NCBI RefSeq assembly: GCF_000002995.4
Contig: NW_025062477.1
Coordinates: 9,272,649 to 9,336,648, forward strand
Direction: 5' to 3'
DNA from: Brugia malayi
Taxonomy: Eukaryota; Nematoda; Chromadorea; Rhabditida; Onchocercidae
Length of the DNA stretch: 64,000 bases
Position 1 is the stretch's first letter. Each line of letters opens with the position of its first letter. The notes beneath the pieces are model-generated. The model had not been told where the DNA came from and searched no databases. It saw only the letters and a list, made by a program, of their open reading frames with translations. This document shows, piece by piece, positions 37,720-49,627 of the stretch. Position numbers and translations under genes: made by a program.

Positions 37720-38265
37720 ATGGGTGACGCTCCAGCAGAGGGTGCACCACCACCAGAGGCTGCAGCACCACCAGCAGAAGGTGCACCATTAGCAGCAGGC
37801 GTACCGGCAGATGGAGGAGCTCCGCCGGAAGCTGCTCCGCCTCCGGCTGGACCACCGACGTTGAACATCGACCCACCAGCTGCTCAGGTACCTGCTGCAG
37901 GCGGACAGTCTGTACACCAAATCGCTAATCCAAGTGGTGTCCGCTTGGCCTTCAAGGTGAGTAACTTCGAATTTCCGACATTTCCCACTACGGTTTACTT
38001 ATTCAGGAAAAGAACTCCAGTAAAATTCATTCGTTTGCAGGTAAAGTCGACGAACAATAACGATTACCGTCTGAAACCGGTCTATGGATTCGTCGAGCCG
38101 GGGGCAACAGCTCCATTGGAAATCACCCGTACAGCCGGACCACCGAAAGAGGATAAATTTGTCATTCAGTTCAAGGAAGCAGCTGCAGATGCTGCTGACC
38201 CCACGGCTATTTTCAAGGGGGGACCACCGGTCGGGGAAGTTACCTTGCCTATCATGGCTCAATAA
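37720..38265 (+). CDS. Sperm-specific MSP-domain protein (SSP family) with Ala/Pro-rich N-terminus
   Basis: Two exons (37720-37956 and 38041-38265), 153 residues. Reading through the intron stays open, but GTGAGT and TTTGCAG flank it and its removal restores the domain. Residues about 2-48 are Ala/Pro/Gly/Glu-rich low complexity. Then comes a compact MSP-type immunoglobulin fold: LNIDPPAAQVPAAGG, SGVRLAFKVKSTNN, YRLKPVYGFVEPG, GPPKEDKFVIQF and VGEVTLPIMAQ. This is the short SSP class related to major sperm protein. MSPs form the filaments that drive amoeboid sperm crawling; the SSP role is less defined. Expression in the male germ line is inferred. Several related nematode sperm genes have one small intron, as here. 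Confidence 0.93.
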   Translation: MGDAPAEGAPPPEAAAPPAEGAPLAAGVPADGGAPPEAAPPPAGPPTLNIDPPAAQVPAAGGQSVHQIANPSGVRLAFKVSNFEFPTFPTTVYLFRKRTPVKFIRLQVKSTNNNDYRLKPVYGFVEPGATAPLEITRTAGPPKEDKFVIQFKEAAADAADPTAIFKGGPPVGEVTLPIMAQ

Positions 38266-38269
38266 ATAT

Positions 38270-39740
38270 TCAGCGTTTTTCGCGGATACTCTCGACTACA
38301 ACCTTTCTTCACCTACCTATCAACAAAGGATTATTTTTTTTCCTAAAAACTGATTTGGGATAAGTAGCTTCGATCCACTGAAATAAATTTTTAACGACAA
38401 ATCAATATCCATGCTTCAACATGTGGATAATGTGTATTGCCTGTGTAACTTTCGCGCTTGCTCCGATCTGTGCTACTGTTACTGCACTGCCGTCATCCAC
38501 GCATGTGATAAATGTATTTGTGTGATGTCCACGCACAGTATTATCGCTCTTTAAATCTCCAAAGACAGTTTAACTTTCTGGCTGATGATCAAAAAATCTA
38601 ATTTTATGTATTTTTGTTGTAGTCTCATATACTTGGATGGACAGATCTACTGAGTAAAAAGTTTGGTGAAATTCATTATTTGTCACAAGATTCCGTTATC
38701 AGCGGTTTCTTGAACCGTTCAAAAAAAAAAAAGAGCGTCTGCCATATTCAGTATAACTATTAGTTGTTAAAAATGTTATCTACAAGGGATTAGGTGAATC
38801 ATTAGAGAGTAATTATGTGAGTCATAGAAGAGTAATTGGAGAATGAAACAATGAGAAGGAAGAATTGTCTGGTGACAATATTGCCAGAGAACGGATTGCA
38901 TGACGGTTACCTAAATTTAAAAGTGCGCGTAAGAAGTCACGTTCGTACGTTTTGTTGCGGCTTTTTTCCCAGGCGTGTGTTTGCAAAAGGTTCAATAATT
39001 GGAGTGCGAAGGAATTAATTGACTATTTTAAATACTTGAGACTTTGTTTTTCAATCTTTTACGCGGGATTATTGGTTACGATTTCTTCATGTTTAGTTTT
39101 TTTGCTGCTGTGCGAATTATTCATTCATTGCAAATTTCGCAGAATGTTCATCGTTTCCTCATTTTCAGTTCGTTTAGATGGTGAATCAATCTATTATTGG
39201 ATGAAGAAGGGTAACTGTTAGTGATAAGTTGTTCTACCAGTTAGCACACACATACATTGATGAATAATAACCCTGTTGTTATTGTAAGTATGATTTTCTT
39301 ATTTATAAACTCTGAAGATACGATATAAACGCATTAAAATGATTCTTGTACAGTATATGCAATGACAAACATACATTTCTATTGTCTGAGTGTACCTATG
39401 TTTTACAAAAGAAACTTTTACAAAAGAAACTTCATGATTTTTTGGAACTTATTTACCAATAGCTATGGAAATTGTTTGAATCGTAAAGAAGTGATCAGTA
39501 AATAAAGGAAATTTTCATTGATTGTCGTCTTGTCAACAACTAATTGCATCTCAAGTTGAGTACTTTCTATCCTCTATATAACTTAACTGTTGAGTTAAAT
39601 CTTAATCTCTACGTTATGCAACGCCATAATAACTATTATGGCATGCAGAATAAATCATTATCTATTTATCGCTCTTTTTCTGGAATTTTTTTTTTTTTTT
39701 GTTTCTTGATATTTCTCAGTATTATTAATTATATATTTAC
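38270..39740. other. Intergenic, no gene recognised
   Basis: The 3' end of the sperm-protein gene has AATAAA near 38381. An 89-codon frame at 38952-39221 (+) contains a hydrophobic stretch but no other support. Confidence 0.4.
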
Positions 39741-39756
39741 CTAGATTAAGTTTTAG

Positions 39757-41661
39757 AGTGCAATAATTCCAATAAAAGATGGCAGTGCACATTTGTCCAT
39801 GTATTTGGATTCACTTCTTGAGCAGCTGATCTGTCCAGAATTTGTTATTGAGGTGAGTTTTTTCTTCACTAAAGCAATAGTAAATGTAAAAGATATTGAT
39901 CAAAAAAATGTCTCAGTACTTTAGGTTTAATTATTTGATGATGGCAGTACAGATAATACTTCTAGTATCATATCTATAAATCGAGATTTTTGGAAAAAGG
40001 CATCAATGTTATTCTTGGAAGTAGCGCACATTCCAGAGGTATTTTGTTTTAATTGTTGTCTTAGTAATCTGTTTGGCATTCTTGATATTTCTATTGAATT
40101 TTGCTTTTTATTAGTTCTTTTCGGTTTCCTTTAAGTTTCGAGAGATTCGGCGACATCTTTGCTCAATTTTCAGGTGTGGGTTTCGCAAAAAACTGTGTAC
40201 AACAGTGTGGTGGATCTGTTCTAATATTTTGCGATGCAGATGATATCTCGATAAAGCACCGCTTTATCTCATTATATAATGTTTTGCTTAATGCACCGAG
40301 ATCTTGTTGGTTCAAGACTCGAACGCATACCAGCTCTGGGTCAACATCACGTTATGCTCAGTGGGCTAATTCACTCAACAGTAAAGAAATTTATGATCAG
40401 GTATATATCACAGTGCTTTTATTTTCTGAAGTGGGCTAGCAAGTATGGGTTAGATGAAGTATATTCCGTGACAATAGTGGTATGTTTGAATTAAATTTGA
40501 ATTGGTGAATTTTTTATTTGCGTATTTACTTCTCGAAAAAAAAAAAATTCACATAAACATGTTTCAGTTAGCCAGTTTGTAACTTGTTATGATAAGCAGT
40601 GCAGAAATTTTTTCGGTTTGCATTGTGTCATGAAATCTTTTAGCTCTTTATCTACAGTGATTACTTTGTTTTATGTTTTCATAGATTTTTGAGATTAAAC
40701 GTTCATAAATGTTCACAGATTTTTACTTCTTATGGTCCCTCAGTGATTGCTCCAACTTGGTGTATGTCGAAAAAGCTCTTTAATAAGGTTGGAGGTTTTC
40801 ATGAAGCAGAGCCAGTGGGTTATCCGGAAGATTTGCATTTTTTCTATGATGCTTTAAAAATTGGGGCAGTTTTTATGAAGGTATTAGATTTCTAATATGT
40901 TTTAAAATATAATTTCCGCTAGTGCTTAGAACTTAACACAGATGCGACTCATTCTGAAATCCAACATCCAATTCTTTTTTTGTAATGATTTACGAAACCA
41001 CTTTTTAAATTGTCTTTTACAGATTGAGAAATCTTTGGTAATTTGTCGTTATCATCCAAAATGTGCGTCTCTAGTTGTAACGAAAGAAATGATATGGAAG
41101 ATGCATAGTAATGTTTGAGGAACTGGTTCTTTCGAAGTGGAAAAAATTTATGGTTTGGAGTGTTGGTAAAGTTGGGAAAAAGTTTTACAGGTGATTACTT
41201 TCCGTTTATTTTCTAAACTTATATGTTGCTACGATATGTTAAGTTACCGAAGGCATGAAAAAATGTTATGACGTCATTCTTCTTTTTAGGTTTCCAACTT
41301 TTGATTAAAGATTTACGGGGAAATTAATTTTTCAGATCGTTAAGTGAAAACCGTTTAAAGGTGGTAGCTTTTTGCGATATTGATGCAAAAAAACTCCACT
41401 GTGGGCATTATGAGTTGTTCCAGGTCAGCGGAAAGTTCTTGCTACAGTCCCAATTATCTCACTGAGGTAAGTTTTCACATGTGAGTAAAACATCTGTTCT
41501 TTATTCTTGTTATACGTTTAATTATTTGTTTGATTTTCAGCGAAATGATTGCTCCGATTGCAATATGTTTAAAAATGGATTCTTTTGTTTGTCAAGAAGT
41601 AAGAAAGATATTAAGAACTCGTGAAATGGTCGAGGGAATGGATTATTTTTATCTCGGGTAG
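39757..41661 (+). pseudogene. B3GNTL1: B3GNTL1-type glycosyltransferase pseudogene
   Basis: Seven exon-like blocks in order match the GT2-fold protein B3GNTL1: 39757-39852 (IIPIKDGSAHLSMYLDSLLEQ), 39925-40038 (FDDGSTDNT), 40174-40400 (GVGFAKN, FCDADD, SRYAQWANSL), 40719-40880 (SYGPSVIAPTWCM, GYPEDLHFFYDALKIG), 41023-41190 (CRYHPKCASL, FEELVLSKWKKF), 41336-41466 (KVVAFCDID) and 41541-41661 (AICLKMDSFV, ending TAG). Splice sites are intact, but the frame is not. TAA replaces a sense codon at 39928. The exon 2/exon 3 junction is out of phase. Bases about 40290-40325 read better in another frame. A shift at about 41110 gives TGA at 41116. Another shift near 41421 gives TGA at 41463. Five or so independent lesions make a working protein unlikely unless the sequence has many errors. 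The N-terminal exon was not found. Confidence 0.87.
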
Positions 41662-41669
41662 TTTTTTCG

Positions 41670-43090
41670 TTTAAAGTAAAAGAAGCAGTAGATGAACTAA
41701 TCACTAAAGAAAAAGAAAAAAGAAGATTCCCGAATTATTATATAAAAGTAAGTAATCAAGTTTTTAAATTATAAAATAAAATCATATTGAAAAAAGAAAA
41801 AAAAAAAAACTTTCATTTTAAGATGATCTTATCCATTAAGCTGCTTTTTACATGTTGTACTAGAAGTAAAACAATTTTCATTTATATTTCGCAAAAAATA
41901 TTATTTAATTTATTTGTATTCAAAGAAGTAATTTATTCATTAAACACTGAGTACTGTTTATAATAAGTTTTTGAAACATATATAACCTTCGTCATTGATT
42001 TTGCATCTCTTCCAGTGTTTATTTATTTGTTGCTTTTGTGATGGGAAGGTTTAAATAGTTTTATAAATCTTTTTGATGTCTTCACTGTATTGGATTTTTA
42101 AATTTTCAACTTAAAACTGTTTATGTATATGATCAATTGTAAAACTATTTTTTTTTTTTTTTTTCATTGCTATGAAGTGCGTGCGTTATTTAGCTTGACT
42201 TTGCACGTAATTTGGCTATTTTATAAGTGGAAAATTATTTTCCATCTTGATCTCATTTCTACAGTTTGATTTGATGTTTCATTTTCATTGCTGCTGTTTA
42301 ATATTTTACTTCCACTAATATTAATTATACATCCAAAAGCGTTTTTAAAGTGTCTTTTATATTTCAGAATTTAATTTTAAACCTTCCCACTTTTTGATAA
42401 AATTTACCTTTTCCTCGCTGTTTATAACTATCCTGAAATAAATGCTAAAATTTATATAGAAATAAGAAATTGAGACTGAATAGCGCGGTTTTATCAAGTT
42501 TATCTTCATAACTTTTGCTACCCTCGCTTCTGAGGGCGCGTTGTTTCTATTGCTTGGTTTCAAGGAAAGATTCCTGGGATGGCTAATTTTTAATGCGGGC
42601 AGAGTGTATTGCTTGTGAATCACTATACATTATATTTCACTAATCAACTAAAGCAGTTCGCAATCTATTTGAATTCATTCCCCGCTATTGAGCTAATTTA
42701 TGGTGACCGTAGGAAGGGGAAGGCACAATTTCAAGATGTTTGTTTACCGTATTGCCTTACAAGAAGTTTACAAGCCCTGCTGTGTCTATTTATGCTACTG
42801 GGAGTTGGTGTATTTTATTGAGTAGATAACAGAGTAATATTTAACCTCATTAAACAACTTTTGCATCTACTTCAGATTATTTAAGTGTCCTCACTTTTCA
42901 TTCATAGAATTCACAATTCGTTTATCGATTAAAATATTATTCCCTTCCCTTTTGCAGCCAAAAAGTCAGTTCTTTCTGTACTGAGAAATCTTGCAGTTAA
43001 GATCGAACTGCTTTGTATTTAAGCACCTTCATCTAAATTATACTGATTTCCGATATCAGAATTTGAAAAATAAACTTTGGTTCTTATAGG
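41670..43090. other. Intergenic, no gene recognised
   Basis: AT-rich, with poly-A and poly-T runs near 41797-41809 and 42147-42164. The 70-codon frame at 42609-42821 (+) lacks support. Confidence 0.4.
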
Positions 43091-43095
43091 TGATA

Positions 43096-43830
43096 ATGAT
43101 GGTTATGCGGTATTCTATTCGATTGGCTGTTTGTTCGCAGTCTATATTGTGGAGAGGTTTAGCAGCCAGAGTGCCGTAAGTTCTAGAATTTAGACAAGTC
43201 TTGGATCCCTAATTCCTGGTTTCAATTTCAACTTAATCAATAATTTGATATTTGCAGGAATGTGAAGGTTCAGTTTAAAAACAGGGGTGAGACTTTGGAA
43301 GCAATAGGTAAAATAGGCCAGTCATTGTATGAAGTAGTGGTTAATGCCGACTTGCCTATTGACGGTTACGGAGCATGCGAAGGCACCTTAGCCTGTTGTA
43401 CGTGTCATGTTATTCTCAAGCCAGAACATTACAAAAGGTTGCATCTCTTAGCATTCATTTCGGTTATGTAATTTCATCAAACGAATCTTCAAGAACTATA
43501 CAAAACAGGAATAAGCTGATATCAATTCGTTCGAAAATTTAAATCTTCATAAGTTTAATAAACTACTGTTAAATCCAACATGAATTCTAGAACTTATTGA
43601 GTCATAGTGACATGTGATGGTATCAGATAGTAAAATCTTCTAGAGGTGTTCAATCCACTGTTTACAGATTACCTTCACCAGTCGAAGATGAGCTTGACCT
43701 GTTGGATCTGGCACCTAAAGCAACGGATTTCTCACGTCTTGGTTGCCAAGTAAAATTAACAGAAGAAGATCTACCGAGCATAGAGGTTATCGTACCATCC
43801 GAAGTTCGCGATGCGAGAGCCTACGATTAA
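43096..43830 (+). CDS. Mitochondrial [2Fe-2S] ferredoxin (adrenodoxin type)
   Basis: An electron carrier of the mitochondrial matrix, used in Fe-S cluster synthesis and in P450 or haem A pathways. Three exons (43096-43175, 43258-43437 and 43668-43830) give 140 residues. A basic presequence (about 1-27) is followed by the ferredoxin fold: GYGACEGTLACCTCHVIL with ligands C67, C73 and C76 (CX5CX2C), then LDLLDLAPKATDFSRLGC with the fourth ligand C113, and a C-terminal VIVPSEVRDAR. CEGTLAC and the C-terminus recall FDX1, and the LLDLAP region recalls FDX2, so the paralogue was not decided. A TTATAG acceptor lies shortly before the ATG. Two other ATGs follow in frame within ten codons. Confidence 0.94.
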
Positions 43831-44208
43831 CGGCGCTTCTTAAAATTCAAAACAAAGAAACAAATCTCGACTCCCTTGCTATAATTATTGTGAGAACTGA
43901 AAATATGTCAAACAGATAGAAATTTATTTCTGGTTTCCGCTACTCAGCACTGTTGGATACTATGTTGGCTTGGAAAATCAAATAAGTTGTTCCGGTTTAA
44001 AGCTCACCACGCTCATTATTTAATGGAAAGGCAATTCTATTTCATTACATTATTATTAAAACAAATGATAACTTAAAATGTATTCGTTGAAGTTTTGTTG
44101 CACTTTCTGATAAGTGAGGTTTTTATCACAATATCATTAGGACACAAAGTAGGAAAATTAAAACAAAATAAAGACCAAGTATACTCTCTCTGGAAACTAT
44201 CAAGACTT

Positions 44209-47200
44209 TCAATCGGAATCCGAACTGTTATGCTTTTTACGCTTTTTCTCTTTCTTGTGCTTCTTCCTTCTCTTTGCTCGTTCTGAATCCGAATCACTAG
44301 CACGCTTTTTTGAATGCTTCTTCTTCTTTTTTCTGGAACTGCTAAAGTAATATAGAGACAGAAAATTCACCTCTACAAACCTATAAAAACTCACCTTTGT
44401 TTCTCATCCACAAGATCCACTGATATTGACCGCTTCCTGAAAATGGCGAAGTAAGAAAAAATCCTATCTAATAAAAACTCGAGCACTCCTATCAGTAATT
44501 ACTTAAAAACATCTGTACACGTTTTACCTTCAGGAATGAAGCTATATTAGAAAACTAGTTTGACTGTGGTTTTTTTCGAAAATTTTCATAACACTGAAAT
44601 TAAATCCAGAGGGTCTGTGCACATTAATATTTCTTAAGTCTTTTCAGATCAAATATGGTATTAGTATTGCTTTTGATATAATTACCTAATTTTTTCCTGT
44701 GAAAAAGGATAAGTTTGAAAGCGAGATAAATGAATGTTGTGTTAAAATATATAAATCAAAGTAGCAAAGAATTCCCTTGCCTTCTACGACGCTCATTACT
44801 TCGACTTCGTCTTCGAGTTTCTTCCTTCCGTTCTGTAAATTTTCGACGCGGTGGAGATCTGAAGCTTCAAGCACGTTAGAATTTCCACTAAAAAAATTTC
44901 ATTGGAAGCTAGATCTAGGGACAGTTCACTCGTAAATTCTTCAGAAGTATATCCTATACCATATTACTCTCAAAAAGCATACTCTTCCATAAATACCGAA
45001 TGACTTGGGTCACTTATTCCATTAAATGGTGATTCTGCAAAACCTAACTTAATTTCAATTATTACAAACAGTTAGAGAAGCTGGCCTGAGATTAACTACT
45101 TAATTTATTTAATAATGGACAGATTTTGACGACAACCTATTAGGAGAACGATAACGTTCCTTTTTCCTTTCCGTTCGCTCATCATGAAAATGTCGACGAG
45201 TGGGAGATCGGCTATGTGATCTCAACTTTTCATCCTTGAACTGTTTTTCTTCACCACGCTTTCTTTCAATTCCTATAAATAGCTTAAAGTTAAAATCATT
45301 TAAAAATAGGCTCACTTATCTGAGAGTGAGACTTCTTTATGACCTAAATAAAATTTTATAATTTAAAACCAAAAATATTTATCCCAGAAGATCGGCAGGC
45401 TATGTTAACTGGGACCTAGTGTTACCAGATTTAAATGTGTGATTTTGAGAAACATAAACATGCGCTAGAATATCGCCCATTAACTAGTGACCAACATATT
45501 AAATATATATATATATTTATTTAGATATTAACAGCATATGCAGCAAAACACTTCGAAACACTGTAACCCAACTAAGATAATGTCAGCTCTCGAGTTATAC
45601 TTCTCCATAAACTATTTAAATTTTAAATAAGATTTAAATTGAACCAAGTAAAAACCACCATCTTCCTTCACGCGGCCACTTTCTCCACTTTTATCATTTT
45701 CTCGATCTCGATTATTATCCCGGTGAGTTCTGTGGCGATCGTCATCCTTTCTGCCCCGTTCACTTTCAGTAATAGATCTGCTCTCTCGGTTACCGTAACG
45801 CCCACCAGTCAAAGAATCATACCGATTCTTCCAATCTGATCCAGCAACTTCAGCAGCCGCACCATTGGAAGACGAAACAGTTGTATTTTTTGCCTGAAAA
45901 CTTTCAGAAGATCTGATAAATTTAATGACAATATATAGAACTCTCAAAACGATGAAATAACTGGATCCTTCTCACTGTATTTAATGGTAACACCCCCGAC
46001 ATCAATTTTTATAACGACTTCGTTATGAAATGAAACAATTCTTAATGACAACCTTAAGTAAATTAAAAAAAAAAAGAGAAAAAATATGTTAAGAAAATGT
46101 GGAAGTTTTTTCTAAATTAGAAAAAGTACCAGTGATTGCGAAAATCAAATACCTTCTCTTGTATTTCCTTCATCTTTTTTTCTACTAGCGATGTTGGAAT
46201 ACCATCATCGCTGCTTTGTGCTTCAATTAACATACTCCATAATTCACCTGCAGTGAGATGACATGAATGCATCTAAATAAAAGGATTTACATGATTGCAA
46301 TCCAAACATGATAATAATGAGTTGCGTAACCATGGATTCTCAACACAGTCATATATGAAACAAAGTTGGTCGATTAAAAAAACTTTTTAATCTTCTATCC
46401 TATATGGTGCTACCAGTTCTGAAACGTGAGTAAATCCATGCTTTCATTAATCCTATAACAAAAGAATATTTTAGTTTTTCCTTTTTATGGGACTGTTAAG
46501 GAAAATGGTGGAACGTTACCCATAAATTCCCGTGCTCGTCGAGCATTGAGAAAGCCAGTTAAATTAATCTGCATCACTTTCGGATTCAACGATTTCTCCT
46601 CCAGTTGACTGAATACATATTCAATGACAACATCGTCTTCTATGCCCAAAATGTCATTCAACTTGGCAGTAATCCACGGTTTGAGCACATCCAGATTCAC
46701 TCGATCCATGCAGATCTTAACCTCACAAACTCACTCACGATCTCTTCAAAACATAACAATTAGTTTAACAAAATCTATATTTTGAAAAATAAAAAAAAAA
46801 AAAAAAACACTTGTTTTATTTCCACTGGTCTCTTTCGTAACTCTTCTGAAAATTATCAATCAATCCATTCAAATTACGCTTAACTAACTCTGTATTCCAT
46901 GTTAAAGAAGAAAAAAGAAGTACTTCAACAAAAAACGATTACCTTCGTTCTTTTAATCTTGGCTATATACTCAGTAAAGAAATGAATTTATGAAATGCAG
47001 ATGTGGTTGGAAATCGCATAACATTAACGAAGAAAGACGCGACTGGCTGGATTTGTAGTATACATAAATTTCGTCATCTCGGAGAGGAAATATTACCTTT
47101 TCGTCCAATGCTTCCTCGAAACGCATTTGCTTCAGTAACTTGCGTTCCTTATCGGTGAAGCGACTATCTTGCTCACTACTTGTACCACGATAAAAGCCTG

Positions 47201-47210
47201 CGTCAGCCAT
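44209..47210 (-). CDS. rsr-1: SRm160/SRRM1 splicing co-activator (PWI plus SR domain)
   Basis: SRRM1 is a nuclear co-activator of pre-mRNA splicing and 3'-end formation. Eight exons (47210-47097, 46721-46520, 46247-46153, 45893-45656, 45272-45137, 44858-44781, 44436-44395 and 44341-44209) give 345 residues. The start is MADAGFYRGTSSEQDSRF, followed by the PWI domain: LKPWIT (W54), LGIEDDVVIEYVFSQLE, MQINLTGFLNARRAREFMG and ELWSMLIEAQ. The rest is Arg/Ser/Asp/Lys-rich (SHSRSPTRRHF, RRRSRSNERR) and ends in a poly-Lys/Ser tail. It is much shorter than human SRRM1 but close to nematode RSR-1. The intron after 44781 has a GC donor (AGAAG then GCAAGG), supported by phase on both sides. Two donors 3 nt apart end exon 4. 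Confidence 0.95.
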
Positions 47211-48517
47211 TTTATCTCCTTGTCAAAGTAATAGTTTTGACTGCTAAATGGAATGGTTATTTGCCAACAACATTTCCTAGATCAAAACGCAGCGAAACAT
47301 AATAAACATATGTCCAATAAACACCGATCTCAAGGGAAACAAGAGATTTAAACTGATAAAACTCAGCAAAATATATACTGGAAAGTGGAAATACTATCAG
47401 ATCCAAAAATTCTGCAGCACTAGAAATCTGGCGCAGCCTTGCGTATATAAAACAGCACTTTAGGGAATTTTATGTGCCGTACAATAAGAATTCCAGTTTT
47501 TATTGCTTTTTGCGACTATTTACAGTCCTCTTAAATCCGAACAAAAAAGACCACGTAGATTCATAAAAGTCCTTGGTTGTAATCAGTCTCTGTACACGGA
47601 GACGGATGAAGGTTACATCCTAACATCCGTGGGGATGATCTTTCAAAAGACAAGCGGGGTATGATGAAAATGTGGAATAGGTCCCGAAACAAACCAATTA
47701 TGATTACTCTATCCCACATCACCACCAAAGCTATGTTTACACTGCAGTAACATCACTATGACCATCACATTGGGTTCCTAAGGGATCGATAGCATCGAAC
47801 GCAGTGGCTCGGTACAGTCCGAGTGAGAAGATACGCAATTGATGGATGTTACTTCTCGATGTTAGGCGGTCTTTGCAACTCGACTGTCCGAACTACAAAG
47901 TTCATACCACTGCGCCATTACTGTTCCTACTGCGGCCACTCCCGAGACCTCCCACAACTTTCCATCCTCACCAGTTGATTGTCACATCAGGCAAATGAAA
48001 GCGGCTGGCGGTAATTGCCCGTTAGTATTTCACGGGTCGTCCAAGGCTAGGTGCGAGGTGTTTCATCTAAGCTTCGAGCCTTAGCCACTTGGTCTTTGTT
48101 TGGGCTGGGCTTCACGAGGGGGAAGAGTGGATGAGTGGTGTCGGTGCACTGCAAGCAGATGTGTAATTTCTTTTGTGTTGTTTTCTTTCGTTAGGACCAT
48201 ACAGGCAGTCTTTCTCTTAAGAAGTCGAAATGCATTGAACTAGTTTAAAAGTCCCGGCATGCTCCAGCATAATCCATCAATTTTCACGTGTATAGAAATC
48301 CAATACAGAATAAATTTTGATTGTTTCCTCCTCTCACTTTTCCTCATGTGTTTTGTAGTATACAGGGTCTTGCTCAGTCTTTCTTTCAACATTAATCTCT
48401 GCTCTCTGCTATCTATTTATACCGACGTATTCTCTTCTGTGAGGGTATTTTCTCTAAACAGTATTTCATCAGTTCTGTCTTTTCTGTGTTGATGGATGAA
48501 AGAGCATTTTCCGCGGA

Positions 48518-48561
48518 CAAAGTAGACGGCAGACATTAATAATTAATGTGCGTCTACTTTG
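48518..48561. repeat. Near-perfect inverted repeat (hairpin)
   Basis: Outer arms CAAAGTAGACG and CGTCTACTTTG pair over 11 bp, and inner arms ACATTAAT and ATTAATGT over 8 bp. A GCAG/G bulge separates them and a one-base turn closes the hairpin. It is too symmetric for chance in such a short span. Confidence 0.9.
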
Positions 48562-49443
48562 CAAATATAACTGATGAAGAACTGACTCAGTTCGAGCAAA
48601 TGTCTCCAGTAACTGGAAGCGACTTTTCCTACCCTAACCCAGTTAGTTTCTATTCAGTTAATACGAGTTTTTCCTGCTGCCAATTTCATTCATGAATATC
48701 ACGGAATGAAATCCCGTGGACCAGCTGTTTCCACCATCCTATTGTCATTCTCATAATATGAGCACCACAGATGAGCAATAGGATTGACATCATTCAGCAG
48801 TGAACTGTCCACCTGGTCTTATGAGTTATAATGAAACATTTATTCAACAAACTTTATTCTTTACAGCTGTTGAGAAGGCAATTTCAGAGGAGAACTAGTC
48901 CATTCTCTTGCTTCTTTTTTTGCAAGCAAGGTCGAATAAACAAAAGTGAACCAAACAGATCACTTCAAAAGAAAAGGTAGGTTCAAACTTTCTGGAAGTT
49001 ATTGTTCTAAATTGTCTAAAAACACTCACAACAAATTTCTCCAAAAAGGAAAATTAGTGGAAAGCAAAAAAAAAAATAGTTCAATAATAAAAACGTAAGA
49101 AATAAGGGGCCCCTCATTCACCCTTCTCTTTGCCAGATGACATCATCCGTTCGAGATGAAGTTAGAATCATGAAATCACAGAAAAATATTTCATAAGCTA
49201 GTAAATCCACATGATCCTGTATAGCATCAAATTTGGCGTAATTTTATATAACTATTCAGTTAGTACGCCTACGACAATCAGTCTGATACTGCCGGATGCT
49301 TTTTCAGTTAATGCTGGCATTTTTCCGTATTATTTTATGCTCCAGTTAAATTAATTGCTTTTTGAAAATGCATCTTCAGTCAAATGATCGATTGTATTGA
49401 ATGAAAGATCAAGTTCGATTAAACGAGGCATATTTTCTAGATA

Positions 49444-49627
49444 CATAGGTGCTTAGAAATGCCTAAAAAGAAGCATTTCTGTAATGTTTAATAATATTAG
49501 ACTGTCTTGAACCCGAACTGTTCAAGTTTGAGAACTTATCAATTTCAAAATACATAAATATTCATACATACACATAGGTGCTTAGAAATGCCTGAAAAGA
49601 AGCATTTCTGTAATATTTAATAATATT
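49444..49627. repeat. 55-bp direct repeat pair, each with an internal palindrome
   Basis: 49444-49498 and 49573-49627 are the same 55-bp sequence with two differences, offset by 129 bp. Each contains AGAAATGC and GCATTTCT as an inverted pair around a 10-bp loop. Confidence 0.92.

Noticed and set aside
38952..39221. 89-codon plus-strand frame with a hydrophobic stretch
   Set aside because: AT-rich sequence often gives Phe/Leu runs; no acceptor, homologue or conserved motif supports it.
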